NCBI GenBank assembly: GCA_021803575.1
Contig: JAJZLH010000075.1
Location: forward strand, 1 to 34,501
Source of the DNA: Bacillota bacterium
GTDB lineage: Bacteria > Bacillota > Sulfobacillia > JAJZYS01 > JAJZLH01
Reading direction: 5' to 3'
DNA length: 34,501 bases
Under the pieces are notes generated by a model. It was not told the origin of the DNA. It saw nothing but the letters and a program-made list of their open reading frames with translations, and did no database searches. Of this stretch, positions 7,899 to 16,207 are shown in pieces. Within the stretch, counting starts at the first letter, position 1. Every line of letters begins with the position of its first letter. Made by a program: the position numbers and the translations under genes.

Positions 7899-8957
7899 TC
7901 ACTCGGTGACGGGTCGGCCGCCCAGCACCAGATGGTGCCCGGATTCAGCCACCACCCGTCCAATCGGCCAGAACTGCACATCCTCTGCTGCGAAGTGGGA
8001 CTCCAGCTCGGCTGACAGCTCCGGCCGGCAACTGATCAAGAGACCGCCGGAGGTGACGCCGTCGGCGTACACGGCCAGTTCCGACTCACTCAGGGCTTCC
8101 ACCACGTCCAGGTCCTTCTCGACGTAGCGCACGTTGTCCCAGGTGCCGCTGGGCACCTCCCCGGCCTTGGCCTGGCGGAAGGCGGTCGGGTGGACCGGCA
8201 CCCGGCTGGCATCGATCTCGAGCGTGACTCCAGACGCCCGCGCCATCTCCAGGGCGTGGCCCAGGAGCCCGAAGCCGGTGACGTCCGTGACCGAGCGGAT
8301 AGTCCCCACCGACCGCACCGCCTGAGCGGCGGCGCGGTTGAGCTGGGCCATCCAGGCCACCATGCTTGCCTCCACCTGGTGGTCGATCACGCCGTCCTTG
8401 GTCGCCTTGGCCAGGATGCCGGTGCCGATCGGCTTGGTCAGGTAGAGCAGGTCTCCGGGCCGGGCGCCCTCCTTGGTCCAGATCTGTCCGGCCGGCACCA
8501 CGCCGGTCACGGCCAGGCCGTACTTGGGTATCGGGTCGTCGATGGTGTGCCCTCCGACCAGCACGGCACCGGCCTCCCGCACCTTATCCAGGCCGCCGCG
8601 CATGATGTCGTGCAAAATGGCCACGGGCAGGTCCTCAATCGGGAAGGCCGCCAGAGCCATGGCGGTGATCGGGGTGCCACCCATGGCGAAGATGTCGGAC
8701 AGGCTGTTGGCGGCCGCCACCTGGCCATAGGCGTAGGCGTCGTCCACGATCGGCGTGAAGAAGTCCACCGTCTGCACCAGCCAGGTGTCGTCACTGACGG
8801 CGTAGACGCCGGCGTCGTCCGTGGCACCGACGATCAGACGCGGGTCGTCAAAGGCCAGGTCAAGCCCAGACAGGATGCCTTGCAGGTCCTCCGGACCCAC
8901 CTTGCAGCCTCAGCCGCTCTTGTTGGAGAGCGTGGTCAGGCGCACGGCCTCGCGCAT
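7899..8957 (-). CDS. selD: Selenide water dikinase SelD, selenocysteine-containing
   Basis: SelD makes selenophosphate from selenide and ATP. The frame is open from 8900 downward, but the gene really starts at ATG 8957 behind GGAGG, three bases after the selA stop. Codon 16 is TGA (8910-8912) in the context L-T-T-L-S-N-K-S-G-U-G-C-K, exactly where E. coli SelD has catalytic Cys17 in GAGCGCK. A hairpin follows the TGA as in bacterial SECIS elements. Downstream come the ATP-binding and glycine-rich motifs GATDDAGVY, TVDFFTPIVDD and NSLSDIFAMGG, and the C-terminal half is complete. The length of 352 aa is normal. Reading the TGA as stop would remove the catalytic N terminus. Confidence 0.95.
8879..8912 (-). 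promoter_or_regulatory. Bacterial SECIS element directing Sec insertion in selD
   Basis: Immediately after the in-frame UGA (8910-8912), the mRNA can fold into a two-part stem: outer CTGCA/TGCAG (8903-8907 with 8880-8884) and inner GGTCC/GGACC with a GGA apical loop. The 5' side carries a five-base bulge. The loop begins 17 bases after the UGA and contains G residues, as SelB-dependent bacterial SECIS elements require. Confidence 0.85.
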
Positions 8958-8960
8958 CCC

Positions 8961-10310
8961 TCAGGCCTCCTTGCTGAGAAGACTCCTCGCCAGAATATCG
9001 GCCACCTCGGCCAAGCGGGTCTCGGGCAGGGTTCTGACATCCACGACGATCATGCCATCTTCGACCTGCACCAGCAACGCGACCCGGCCCTGGCGCAGGC
9101 GGGCCTGGACCCGCGACGCTGACTGGGGCGAGGGGTCGATCGCCACCGCCCACCCGGTCAGTTCGACACCGGGCAGGCTGCCGCCGCCGGCCACGCCGCC
9201 CTTGGGCACCAGGGAGGCCGTCACACCGCGCACCTTGAGCAGGCGACCCAGCCGCTGGGCGAGCGCCCTCAGCCGGGCAGGGTCGGCCTCCAGCATCCGC
9301 CGCACCGGCAGGGCGTCCGGCTCGACCAGAGACTGCCACAGCGTGGCCCTCAGGGCAGCCACCGCCATCTTGTCCGGCCTCAGGGCCCGGTAGAGGGCAT
9401 GGCGCTTCAGGCGCTCGATGACGTCGCGGCGCCCGATCGCCACGCCAGCCTGGGGGCCGCCCAACAGCTTGTCTCCGGAGAAGGTGACGACGTCCGCACC
9501 CTGGCGAAGGCGCGATGCCACCTCGGGCTCTCCCGGCACCGGCAAGAGGCTGCCGGAGCCCAGATCGTCGATCATCAGGAGCCGGTGGGAGTGGGCTAGC
9601 TCAGCCAGGGCTACGGGATCGGCCTGCTCGGTGAAGCCGCGCATCTCGAAGTTGGATGGATGCACCCGCATCAACGCCGCCGTCTCGGGGCCGATCGCCC
9701 GTTCGTAGTCGGCAAGGCGGGTGCGGTTGGTGGTGCCGACTTCGACCAGGCGCGCCCCCGAGGCAGCCATGATGTCCGGCACCCGGAAGGAGCCGCCGAT
9801 CTCCACCAGTTCGCCTCGGGAGATCACCACCTCTCGCCCCTGGGCCAGGGCGGTGAGGGCCAGAAAAACGGCGCCGGCGTTGTTGTTGACCACGACTGCC
9901 GCCTCAGCGCCGGTCACCAGCGTGATGAGGTGCCCCAGGTGGTCCTGACGGCTGGCCCGCTCTCCGCTGGCCAGGTCGAACTCCAGGTCGCTGTAGCCCT
10001 GGGCGGCCTGGGCGGCCATCCGGGTGGCCAGTTCCGAAAGCGGCGCCCGGCCGAGATTGGTGTGGATGATGACGCCGGTGCCGTTCAACACCTCGCGGAG
10101 GCCGGGCCCGGTGGCATCGGCGAGGGCCCGGACCTCTACCGCCAGCTGCGCTTCTCCCTCCGGCCGTCCGCCCAGAGTGAGCCTCTGCCTCTCCTTGGCC
10201 AGCACCCGTTCGATCAGGTCGACCCACAGCCGGTTGGCCGGCAGACCGGTCAGAGTCAACAGCCGGCTCACGGACGGCAGCCGCCGCCTCGGATCCTCAG
10301 GCACCGTCAT
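8961..10310 (-). CDS. selA: L-seryl-tRNA(Sec) selenium transferase SelA
   Basis: This 449-aa PLP enzyme converts seryl-tRNA(Sec) to selenocysteinyl-tRNA(Sec) using selenophosphate. It has the family motifs LNGTGVIIHTNLGRAPL, YSDLEFDLASGERASRQ, VVNNNAGAVFLAL, EVGTTNRTRLADYERAI and the PLP lysine region TFSGDKLLGGPQAG. Length is close to that of other bacterial SelA proteins. Its ATG overlaps the end of the deacetylase gene by 14 bases, and selD follows after three bases, so selA and selD are translationally linked. SelB and tRNA-Sec genes are not in the window. Confidence 0.97.
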   Translation of the reverse strand: MTVPEDPRRRLPSVSRLLTLTGLPANRLWVDLIERVLAKERQRLTLGGRPEGEAQLAVEVRALADATGPGLREVLNGTGVIIHTNLGRAPLSELATRMAAQAAQGYSDLEFDLASGERASRQDHLGHLITLVTGAEAAVVVNNNAGAVFLALTALAQGREVVISRGELVEIGGSFRVPDIMAASGARLVEVGTTNRTRLADYERAIGPETAALMRVHPSNFEMRGFTEQADPVALAELAHSHRLLMIDDLGSGSLLPVPGEPEVASRLRQGADVVTFSGDKLLGGPQAGVAIGRRDVIERLKRHALYRALRPDKMAVAALRATLWQSLVEPDALPVRRMLEADPARLRALAQRLGRLLKVRGVTASLVPKGGVAGGGSLPGVELTGWAVAIDPSPQSASRVQARLRQGRVALLVQVEDGMIVVDVRTLPETRLAEVADILARSLLSKEA

Positions 10311-11544
10311 CGCCTCCGCTCGGCCCGTGAGGGCCGTAGCGCTCCTCGAGCACCCGGCGGGACATGGAGATGAAGACCAGTTGCATCTTGTCGGGACTCC
10401 CCTCTCGCCTGGCGCCCTGGGGGTGATAGATCAGCATCAGCCAGTTGCGGTAGGTCTTGGCCCACCAGCCACCCAGGTCCTGGGCCACCGGACTGACCGT
10501 AAAGCCGAGGCTGGAGGCGGGCCGGCCCAGAATGGTGGTGCCGATGAAGACCTCGATGTCTCGCCAGGCGGGCTCTGTCTCCAACCGACCCGCCAATAGC
10601 GCCAGCGAGTGACGGAGCGCCCTAAGACCCCGGATCGCACCGGTCTGGCTGAGCATGGTGTTCTTGAGGTGGATCTCCCCGTAGACCGTACCGGGGGCGA
10701 GGGTGGTGCCGTCGGACAAGACGATGGGCGCTTTGAGCACCCCGCGCTGCAGGCGGAAGATGGACTCGGCACCCAGGTCGTCCACATGATAGATGCGGTC
10801 ATAGAGCGCCTCCCAGAGATCCCAGATCCGCATCCGCAGGGGCACGGTGGCGCGCCCGCCCTTGACCAGCTCGTCGACCGTGACCAGCGCCATACCTCTG
10901 GCCCGCAGCGCCGGAAGTGCCGTCTGGAGCGCCTCCAGGGTGCGGTGTCGGCCGTCGCCGCCCGCATCGTGCAAGAGCACGATGTCTCCGGGCCTGGCTG
11001 CCGCGATGCGCGCCGAAATGTCGGCAGGCGTGTCCTTCTGCCGCCAGTCGAAGGCGTTGACCGACCACAGCACGATCCGATGGTCGAGCCGGGCGGCCGC
11101 CGGCCACAGGGCCAGGTTGAACTGGCCCCACGGCGGGCGGAGCAGGTACGGCCGCTCCAGGGTGTGGCTGGCCAGCACGGCGGATGCCTGCTCAAACTGG
11201 CGCAAGGTAGCCACCGGACCCGTCCACCAGAGGACGGGGTGCGTCTCCGAATGGCTGGCCACCTGGTGGCCGCCGGCTTGCACCTGCCGCACCAGGTCCG
11301 GGTAGCGCTCGGCGCTGCGCCCGACCATGAAGAAGGTGGCCCTGGCATCCGCCTTGGCGAGCAGGTCCAGCAGCTCGGGCGTGAGCGGACCCGGGCCGTC
11401 GTCGAAGGTGAGCGCGACCTCCTGGCGCTCCGTCTTCACCTGGCGGATGGCACCGACGCCCAGGTAGTGGCCGAGCAGCTCTGGGACAGCGGCATAGGCG
11501 AGGGCGATGGCCACCAGCCACTCCAGCCAGCCAAAAACGCTCAT
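10297..11544 (-). CDS. Polysaccharide deacetylase with C-terminal YkoP-like domain
   Basis: The 415-aa protein has an N-terminal membrane helix (WLEWLVAIALAYAAVPELL) and then a complete NodB-type catalytic domain. It shows ALTFDDGPGPLTPEL (Asp48-Asp49), SHSETHP (HxxxH metal site), RPPWGQFN, SVNAFDWRQ and DIVLLHDAGGDG. The last 170 residues (RIWDLWEALYDRIYHVDD, LSDGTTLAPGTVYGEIHLKNTM) resemble Bacillus YkoP. The domain likely faces outward and removes acetyl groups from a surface or cell-wall sugar; the substrate is unknown. ATG at 11544 overlaps the MFS stop as ATGA with GGAGG five bases ahead. The much longer frame upstream is out-of-frame shadow of the MFS gene. Confidence 0.92.
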   Translation of the reverse strand: MSVFGWLEWLVAIALAYAAVPELLGHYLGVGAIRQVKTERQEVALTFDDGPGPLTPELLDLLAKADARATFFMVGRSAERYPDLVRQVQAGGHQVASHSETHPVLWWTGPVATLRQFEQASAVLASHTLERPYLLRPPWGQFNLALWPAAARLDHRIVLWSVNAFDWRQKDTPADISARIAAARPGDIVLLHDAGGDGRHRTLEALQTALPALRARGMALVTVDELVKGGRATVPLRMRIWDLWEALYDRIYHVDDLGAESIFRLQRGVLKAPIVLSDGTTLAPGTVYGEIHLKNTMLSQTGAIRGLRALRHSLALLAGRLETEPAWRDIEVFIGTTILGRPASSLGFTVSPVAQDLGGWWAKTYRNWLMLIYHPQGARREGSPDKMQLVFISMSRRVLEERYGPHGPSGGDDGA

Positions 11545-12689
11545 AGGTCCTCCACCATGCGCAGCCGCTCCAGGGGGTAGAGGGCGTAAAAGACGGCCAT
11601 GGCGGCCAGAATCACTGCTGCCAGCAAGAACGGCCCCTCCGGTTTCAGAATGCCCCAGGCGGCCGCCCCCAGCACCGGACCCACGGTCAGTCCGAGCCCC
11701 TCCACGGTCATGAACACGCCCCACAGCGCGGCCTCGGCACTGGGGTGCACGGTGCTGGCCAACAGGGTATTCCAGGCTGGCAGGATGAGGGCGAAGCCGA
11801 TGCCCATCAGGGCTGCCAGGAGGGCCGCCGGCCAGAACTGACGGGTCTCGCCCAGCAGGACCAGACCGATCGCCGCCATGGCGAAGCCGGCCACCAGCGG
11901 ACGGCGCACACCCGACTTATCAGCGATCCGCCCCAATGGCACCATCAGCACCACCGCCAGACCGCCGCCCACCGCCAGCAGCTCGCCGTAGCGGAAGCCG
12001 ATCAGGCCGAGCACATTGTGCAAGAAGAGATTGATCACCGGTAAGAGCACGCCGACCGTCATGCTCTGGGCGAACATGCCTGGGAAGAGCACCGACACCT
12101 TGCCGACCCGCCGCCACAGCTTCCAGCTGGGAAGCGGCACGCCGGCATGGGCGGCCCGAGCCGGCAGCAGCAGGGCCATCAGGAAGGCCAGCGCCTGGAC
12201 GGCCAGCACGATCATCAAGCCGGTCTTGAGGTGGGCCGGCAAGAGGAAGTTCATCAACACTGGACCAACGCCGATGGCGATGATCCAGATGGCAAAGACA
12301 CCCCCGATCACCGAGCCGCGCCGCTCCTCGCGGCCCCGGGTGGCGGTCGTGATCACCGACGGCCAAAGCGGCGAGGTGCCAACTCCATAGACGGCGAGAA
12401 ACAGCCAGAGCGGTGCGGTGGGCCCAGCCCGGCTGACCATGAACAGGGCGAGCAGGGACAGCGCCGCGCCCATGCCGGTGACGGCGCGGGCTCCGAAGCG
12501 ATCGACCAGCCAGCCGGACGGGGAGCGGCCGAGGGTGTCCATCAGGTAGTGGGCCGAGATGGCAAAGGCGGCGATGGAGAGCGGCAGCCCGAACTCGACG
12601 GTCACCAGGTCGGGCAGCAGGCTGACCAGAACGGTGGCGCGCACGAACTCGGAGAGGAACAAGAGCAGGACGGGAAGGGCTAGAAGTAT
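11541..12689 (-). CDS. Major facilitator superfamily transporter
   Basis: This roughly 380-aa protein has about 12 hydrophobic segments and the MFS loop signatures RSPSGWLVDRFGARAVTG (loop 2-3) and GRIADKSGVRRPL (loop 8-9). It is sandwiched between a glycolipid synthase and a deacetylase, so it may move a lipid or sugar-linked substrate; this is a context guess. The start is unclear: the first helix begins at ILLALPVLLLFLSEF, whose first codon (12689) is ATA, while the nearest ordinary start is TTG at 12662, inside the first helix. The region overlaps the upstream stop codon (12680-12682), implying coupled translation. Confidence 0.85.
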   Translation of the reverse strand: MLLALPVLLLFLSEFVRATVLVSLLPDLVTVEFGLPLSIAAFAISAHYLMDTLGRSPSGWLVDRFGARAVTGMGAALSLLALFMVSRAGPTAPLWLFLAVYGVGTSPLWPSVITTATRGREERRGSVIGGVFAIWIIAIGVGPVLMNFLLPAHLKTGLMIVLAVQALAFLMALLLPARAAHAGVPLPSWKLWRRVGKVSVLFPGMFAQSMTVGVLLPVINLFLHNVLGLIGFRYGELLAVGGGLAVVLMVPLGRIADKSGVRRPLVAGFAMAAIGLVLLGETRQFWPAALLAALMGIGFALILPAWNTLLASTVHPSAEAALWGVFMTVEGLGLTVGPVLGAAAWGILKPEGPFLLAAVILAAMAVFYALYPLERLRMVEDL

Positions 12690-13852
12690 CTTGCCAGCAG
12701 GTCCTGAACGATCATCTGGGCTGCCCTCGGCCGACCCGCCCGCAGGGCTGCCTGGCGCATGCCCTGCTGCCGGTCCGGTTCGGAGAAGAAGCGGTGGAGG
12801 CCCGCTACCAGTTCGTCTACCGTTGTCGCCCAAAAACCGGCCCCCTCGTCTACAACCAGACGCACGTTCGCCATCTCCTGGCCGGGAATCGGTCGGAAGA
12901 TGGCCATCGGCAAACCGGAGGCCATCGCCTCGGAGGTGGTGAGTCCCCCCGCCTTGCTGACCAGGATGTCGGCGATCCGCATCACGTCCCAGGTTTCCTG
13001 GAGATAGGCCTGGACTAGCAGTCGATTCGGTGCGCGGCCCGCCACCTCCTTGAGGGCCTGGCCCAGAGCCTGGTCGTGGCCGGTCAGGGCCAGGTAGGTG
13101 ACGGCCGGGCCCCGCTCCACCACCTGGGCGATCACCTCGGCGAAGCCGCCGATCATGCCGTACGCCCCGGCCATCAGGACGACGACTGGCCCGTCGCCGA
13201 CACCCAGCCGCTGGCGCACCGCCGGCACATCGACCGGATCGGCGAAGGCGGGGTGAACAGGGATGCCGCTGGCCACAATCTTGTCTGGGCTGACGCCCCG
13301 CGCCACCATGCCCTGGCGCACCGCCTCCGAGCCCACATAGTAGCGGTCGACGGCCGGGTGCATCCACTGGCTGTGCACCGTGTGGTCCGTCACCACGGCC
13401 ACGTTCGGGGTGTTTAGACGGCCGCTGAGGCGCAGGCTGGAGATGACGCCGGCCGGGGTCGGGAAGGTGTTGACCAGCACCTGCGGGTGGTCTGTCAGGA
13501 TGCGCCGCAATAGGCTCTCCCGCCCCAGGCTGTTCAAAAAGCGCTGGGCCGGCGAATCCGGCCTGACCTGACTGGTGCCCTGGTAGAAGGTGTTCCAGAC
13601 CGCTGGCAGGTGGCGGACGCTCAGCACGTAGATGCTGCGGATCAGGTTGTTCATGGTCGGGCTGAGGTGCTCGAAGAAATCGATCTCGCTGGTGGCGACA
13701 GCCGGCGCCAGGCGCACGAAGGCCTCTGCCAGCGCCTGGGCCGCCCGCTGGTGGCCTGCGCCCATGGTGGCGGACAGGAACAGCACCCGGCCGGCCTTCC
13801 CCGCTGCTTGCATGCTGCGAGCTTCCCCAGGCGTCCACACCGGTCCTGCCAC
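12680..13852 (-). CDS. MGDG synthase/UgtP-like diacylglycerol glycosyltransferase
   Basis: This 390-aa GT28-type GT-B enzyme has an MGDG-synthase N-terminal domain (LFLSATMGAGHQRAAQALAEAF, then LSVRHLPAVWNTFYQGTS) and a nucleotide-sugar-binding C-terminal domain (DILVSKAGGLTTSEAMASGLP, RPIPGQEMANVRLVVDEG). Such enzymes attach glucose or galactose to diacylglycerol on the inner membrane face, making glycolipids and lipoteichoic acid anchors. GTG at 13852 is supported by GGAGGGGAGGGG four bases upstream; ATG at 13813 is an alternative closer to the conserved region. It is the first gene of a seven-gene operon running to fixX. Confidence 0.92.
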   Translation of the reverse strand: MAGPVWTPGEARSMQAAGKAGRVLFLSATMGAGHQRAAQALAEAFVRLAPAVATSEIDFFEHLSPTMNNLIRSIYVLSVRHLPAVWNTFYQGTSQVRPDSPAQRFLNSLGRESLLRRILTDHPQVLVNTFPTPAGVISSLRLSGRLNTPNVAVVTDHTVHSQWMHPAVDRYYVGSEAVRQGMVARGVSPDKIVASGIPVHPAFADPVDVPAVRQRLGVGDGPVVVLMAGAYGMIGGFAEVIAQVVERGPAVTYLALTGHDQALGQALKEVAGRAPNRLLVQAYLQETWDVMRIADILVSKAGGLTTSEAMASGLPMAIFRPIPGQEMANVRLVVDEGAGFWATTVDELVAGLHRFFSEPDRQQGMRQAALRAGRPRAAQMIVQDLLARYF

Positions 13853-13893
13853 TTCGCCCCTCCCCTCCGGCGACGAGCTGTGTGCACTTTGCC

Positions 13894-13927
13894 TATAATG
13901 GGCCTGTCGCGCAATCGATGGGGAGGG
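13894..13927 (+). promoter_or_regulatory. -10 box and ribosome site of the phosphatase-like gene
   Basis: A perfect TATAAT (13894-13899) is followed about 20 bases later by the ribosome site GGGGAGGG (13920-13927), whose 3' end lies six bases before CTG 13934. The apparent ATG at 13898 overlaps the -10 box and would not be transcribed. No good -35 box is visible. The same AT-rich core reads CATTAT on the other strand and may also serve the divergent glycolipid synthase gene. Confidence 0.5.
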
Positions 13928-13933
13928 TTCGAG

Positions 13934-16207
13934 CTGCAGAAGCTGGTCTGGCGCCTGGGCATGGTGGCCCTACTGACCGTGGCCCTGGGGTCGTTTCTTC
14001 CTCGCCAGGCTCAGGCCGCCGCCCCGCCCAGCCGCCATGTGATCGTGCTCCTGGTCAACGACACGTCCATCCAGAACTGGGCCTTCACCAACCTGCCCGT
14101 GCTGCATCAGCTGGCAGATCAGGGCGGTGTCGGACTGATGAACTCCAACACCTCCGGCCCGAGCGTCCCTCCCAATGGTCTGCTCACCATGGCCACCAGC
14201 GCCCACATGAAGACCGCCGGGCCCGAACTCAGCCTGGACGCCAGCGGCACCTATCACGGATTGCCCGTGTCCAGCCTCTATCTGGCCGAGTTCGGCCGGC
14301 TGCCGCCCCCGGGCGCCGTCGTCTCCCTGGACGCCGGTCAGAATCTGGCGCTGAACGCCGCCAACCCATACAGCTTCACCATGGGGGCGCTGGCCCAGGA
14401 GATCATGGCGGCCGGCGGTACCACCGCCGTGTTCGGGAACGAGGACCAGCCGTTTTCCCTCAACTCCGACCACTGGGTGTTCGATCGCTCCGGCGCCCTC
14501 GTCGCCGAGAACGCCCAGGGCATCGCCACCCGGGGCAATGTCGGCGACAACCTGCTCATGCCGTACACCGGCGCCCCCTTCGGCGTGGCCCTCAACAATC
14601 AGCTCCTGTTGCAAGACGTGCTGGCGGCCTATCCCCATACCACGATGACCGTGGTGGACTACGGCGACACGGTGAGGGCCAACCTGTGGCGCCACTTCGC
14701 CGTGTCCTCGGCCGTCGCCAATGCCGCCACCGCCTTCTCCCTCCACCACTTCGATAGCTTCCTCGGCCAGCTCTTGCCCCACGTGAACCGCCAGAACACG
14801 ATGATCATCGTGGTCTCGGCGGCACCCTCCGACCTGGCCGTCACGGAGCACGAGTCGCTGACGCCCCTCTTGGTGGTGGCGCCCGGCTATCAGCCCGGCG
14901 TCCTCTCCTCCGGCACCACGCACCGCTACGGCATCGTCAGCAACATCGACGTGGCACCGACCATCCTGGCGTTCTTGCACGTGCCGGTTCCCACCGACTT
15001 CTTCGGCCGCCCCACCTTCTCTCTGCCCGCCACCCACACGCTCAGCTTCCTCTCCCAGCTGGGCAGCCGCCTGGCCTTTCAGTCCTTCCAGCGGCTGCCG
15101 GTGCTGAAGACCCTGGTCTACTACATCGTGATCGTCTTTCTGGCGGCCATCCTCTACGTCCTATTCAGCCGCCGCACCCGGCCCCGCCTGAAGGCCTTGC
15201 TCAGCGCCACCATGGTCTCCGTGCTCTACCTGCCGCTGGCCATTCTCTTGGCGCCCCTGGCCAGCCCGATGTCGGTTGACGCCAGCTTCGCCGCCATCAT
15301 CGGCTTCACTTTAGTGGCCACCCTGGCCACGGTCTACCTGTCCCGAAACGTCCTCGACCGCATCCTGGTGCCATGCATCCTGACCTCCATCGTGCTCCTG
15401 ATCGACCTTTTGACCGGCGCCCACCTGATCAAGAACTCGGCGCTCGGCTACGATCCGCAGATCGGCGCCCGCTACTACGGCATCGGCAACGAGTACATGG
15501 GAGCCTGGATCGGCGCCGCCTCGATGGGCCTCACCGCCCTCTTGGACCGCGGCCGGCGCCGCTGGCTGATTCCGGTCGCCATCGTCTTCTTCCTGGCCAT
15601 CATCGCCGTGATGGTCACACCTGACCTCGGCACCAAGGCTGGCGGCGCCATCACCGCCACAGCCGCCTTCGGCATCCTGGTCCTGCTCCTCACCGGCCGC
15701 CGGGTCGGTCTCAAGGAAGTGGCCGTGATCGGCGGCGCCATCATCGTGCTCCTATTGGCACTGGTCATTGGCGACATCACCCTGCACAGCGCGGCCAGCC
15801 GCACCGACATCGGGCGGGCCGGGCTGCTCATTGCCTCGGGCGGCCCGCAGCAGGCCTTCTTCATCATCGTCCGCAAGCTGGCCACCGATATGTCGCTGAT
15901 CCAGGGCAGCTACTGGACGCTCCTCTTCCTTGTCGCCCTCGCCATCCTGGTCACCGTGCTGACCGTCCTGGTCGGCACCTCGCGCCAGTTCCAGGCCCGG
16001 TACAAGTATCTGGGCTACGGCTTTGTGGGTGCGATCGTCGGCTCAGGCGTGGGGCTCGTCTTCAACGACACCGGTGTCATCGCCGCCACCACCTGCATCA
16101 TCTACCCGATCGCCACCGTGCTGATGCTGGACCTGATGCAACCGCCGCTGACGCTCCGGCTGACGCCCAGCGCCGAGGTGAGCCCCGAACGGACTGAGGA
16201 GGCCTAG
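13934..16207 (+). CDS. Polytopic membrane protein with alkaline-phosphatase-like ectodomain
   Basis: The protein of about 757 aa begins with a probable signal peptide (QKLVWRLGMVALLTVALGSF...QAQA). An exported domain of roughly 360 residues has alkaline-phosphatase superfamily features: VIVLLVNDTSIQNW at the first strand, NGLLTMATSAHMKTAG in the nucleophile region, and a late region with TMTVVDYGDT, MIIVVSAAPSD, LTPLLVVAPGYQPG and RYGIVSNIDVAPTILAFL. About ten membrane helices follow, including the motif GARYYGIGNEYMGAWIGA. Substrate is unknown. CTG at 13934 is preferred because GGGAGGG precedes it by six bases; ATG 13898 and ATG 13961 are alternatives. Its stop overlaps the convergent gene's stop. 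Confidence 0.8.
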   Translation: MQKLVWRLGMVALLTVALGSFLPRQAQAAAPPSRHVIVLLVNDTSIQNWAFTNLPVLHQLADQGGVGLMNSNTSGPSVPPNGLLTMATSAHMKTAGPELSLDASGTYHGLPVSSLYLAEFGRLPPPGAVVSLDAGQNLALNAANPYSFTMGALAQEIMAAGGTTAVFGNEDQPFSLNSDHWVFDRSGALVAENAQGIATRGNVGDNLLMPYTGAPFGVALNNQLLLQDVLAAYPHTTMTVVDYGDTVRANLWRHFAVSSAVANAATAFSLHHFDSFLGQLLPHVNRQNTMIIVVSAAPSDLAVTEHESLTPLLVVAPGYQPGVLSSGTTHRYGIVSNIDVAPTILAFLHVPVPTDFFGRPTFSLPATHTLSFLSQLGSRLAFQSFQRLPVLKTLVYYIVIVFLAAILYVLFSRRTRPRLKALLSATMVSVLYLPLAILLAPLASPMSVDASFAAIIGFTLVATLATVYLSRNVLDRILVPCILTSIVLLIDLLTGAHLIKNSALGYDPQIGARYYGIGNEYMGAWIGAASMGLTALLDRGRRRWLIPVAIVFFLAIIAVMVTPDLGTKAGGAITATAAFGILVLLLTGRRVGLKEVAVIGGAIIVLLLALVIGDITLHSAASRTDIGRAGLLIASGGPQQAFFIIVRKLATDMSLIQGSYWTLLFLVALAILVTVLTVLVGTSRQFQARYKYLGYGFVGAIVGSGVGLVFNDTGVIAATTCIIYPIATVLMLDLMQPPLTLRLTPSAEVSPERTEEA

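Noticed and set aside
12690-13838. N-terminal extension of the MFS frame up to 13838
   Set aside because: This part is the glycolipid synthase gene read in another frame; it has no hydrophobic or conserved segments.
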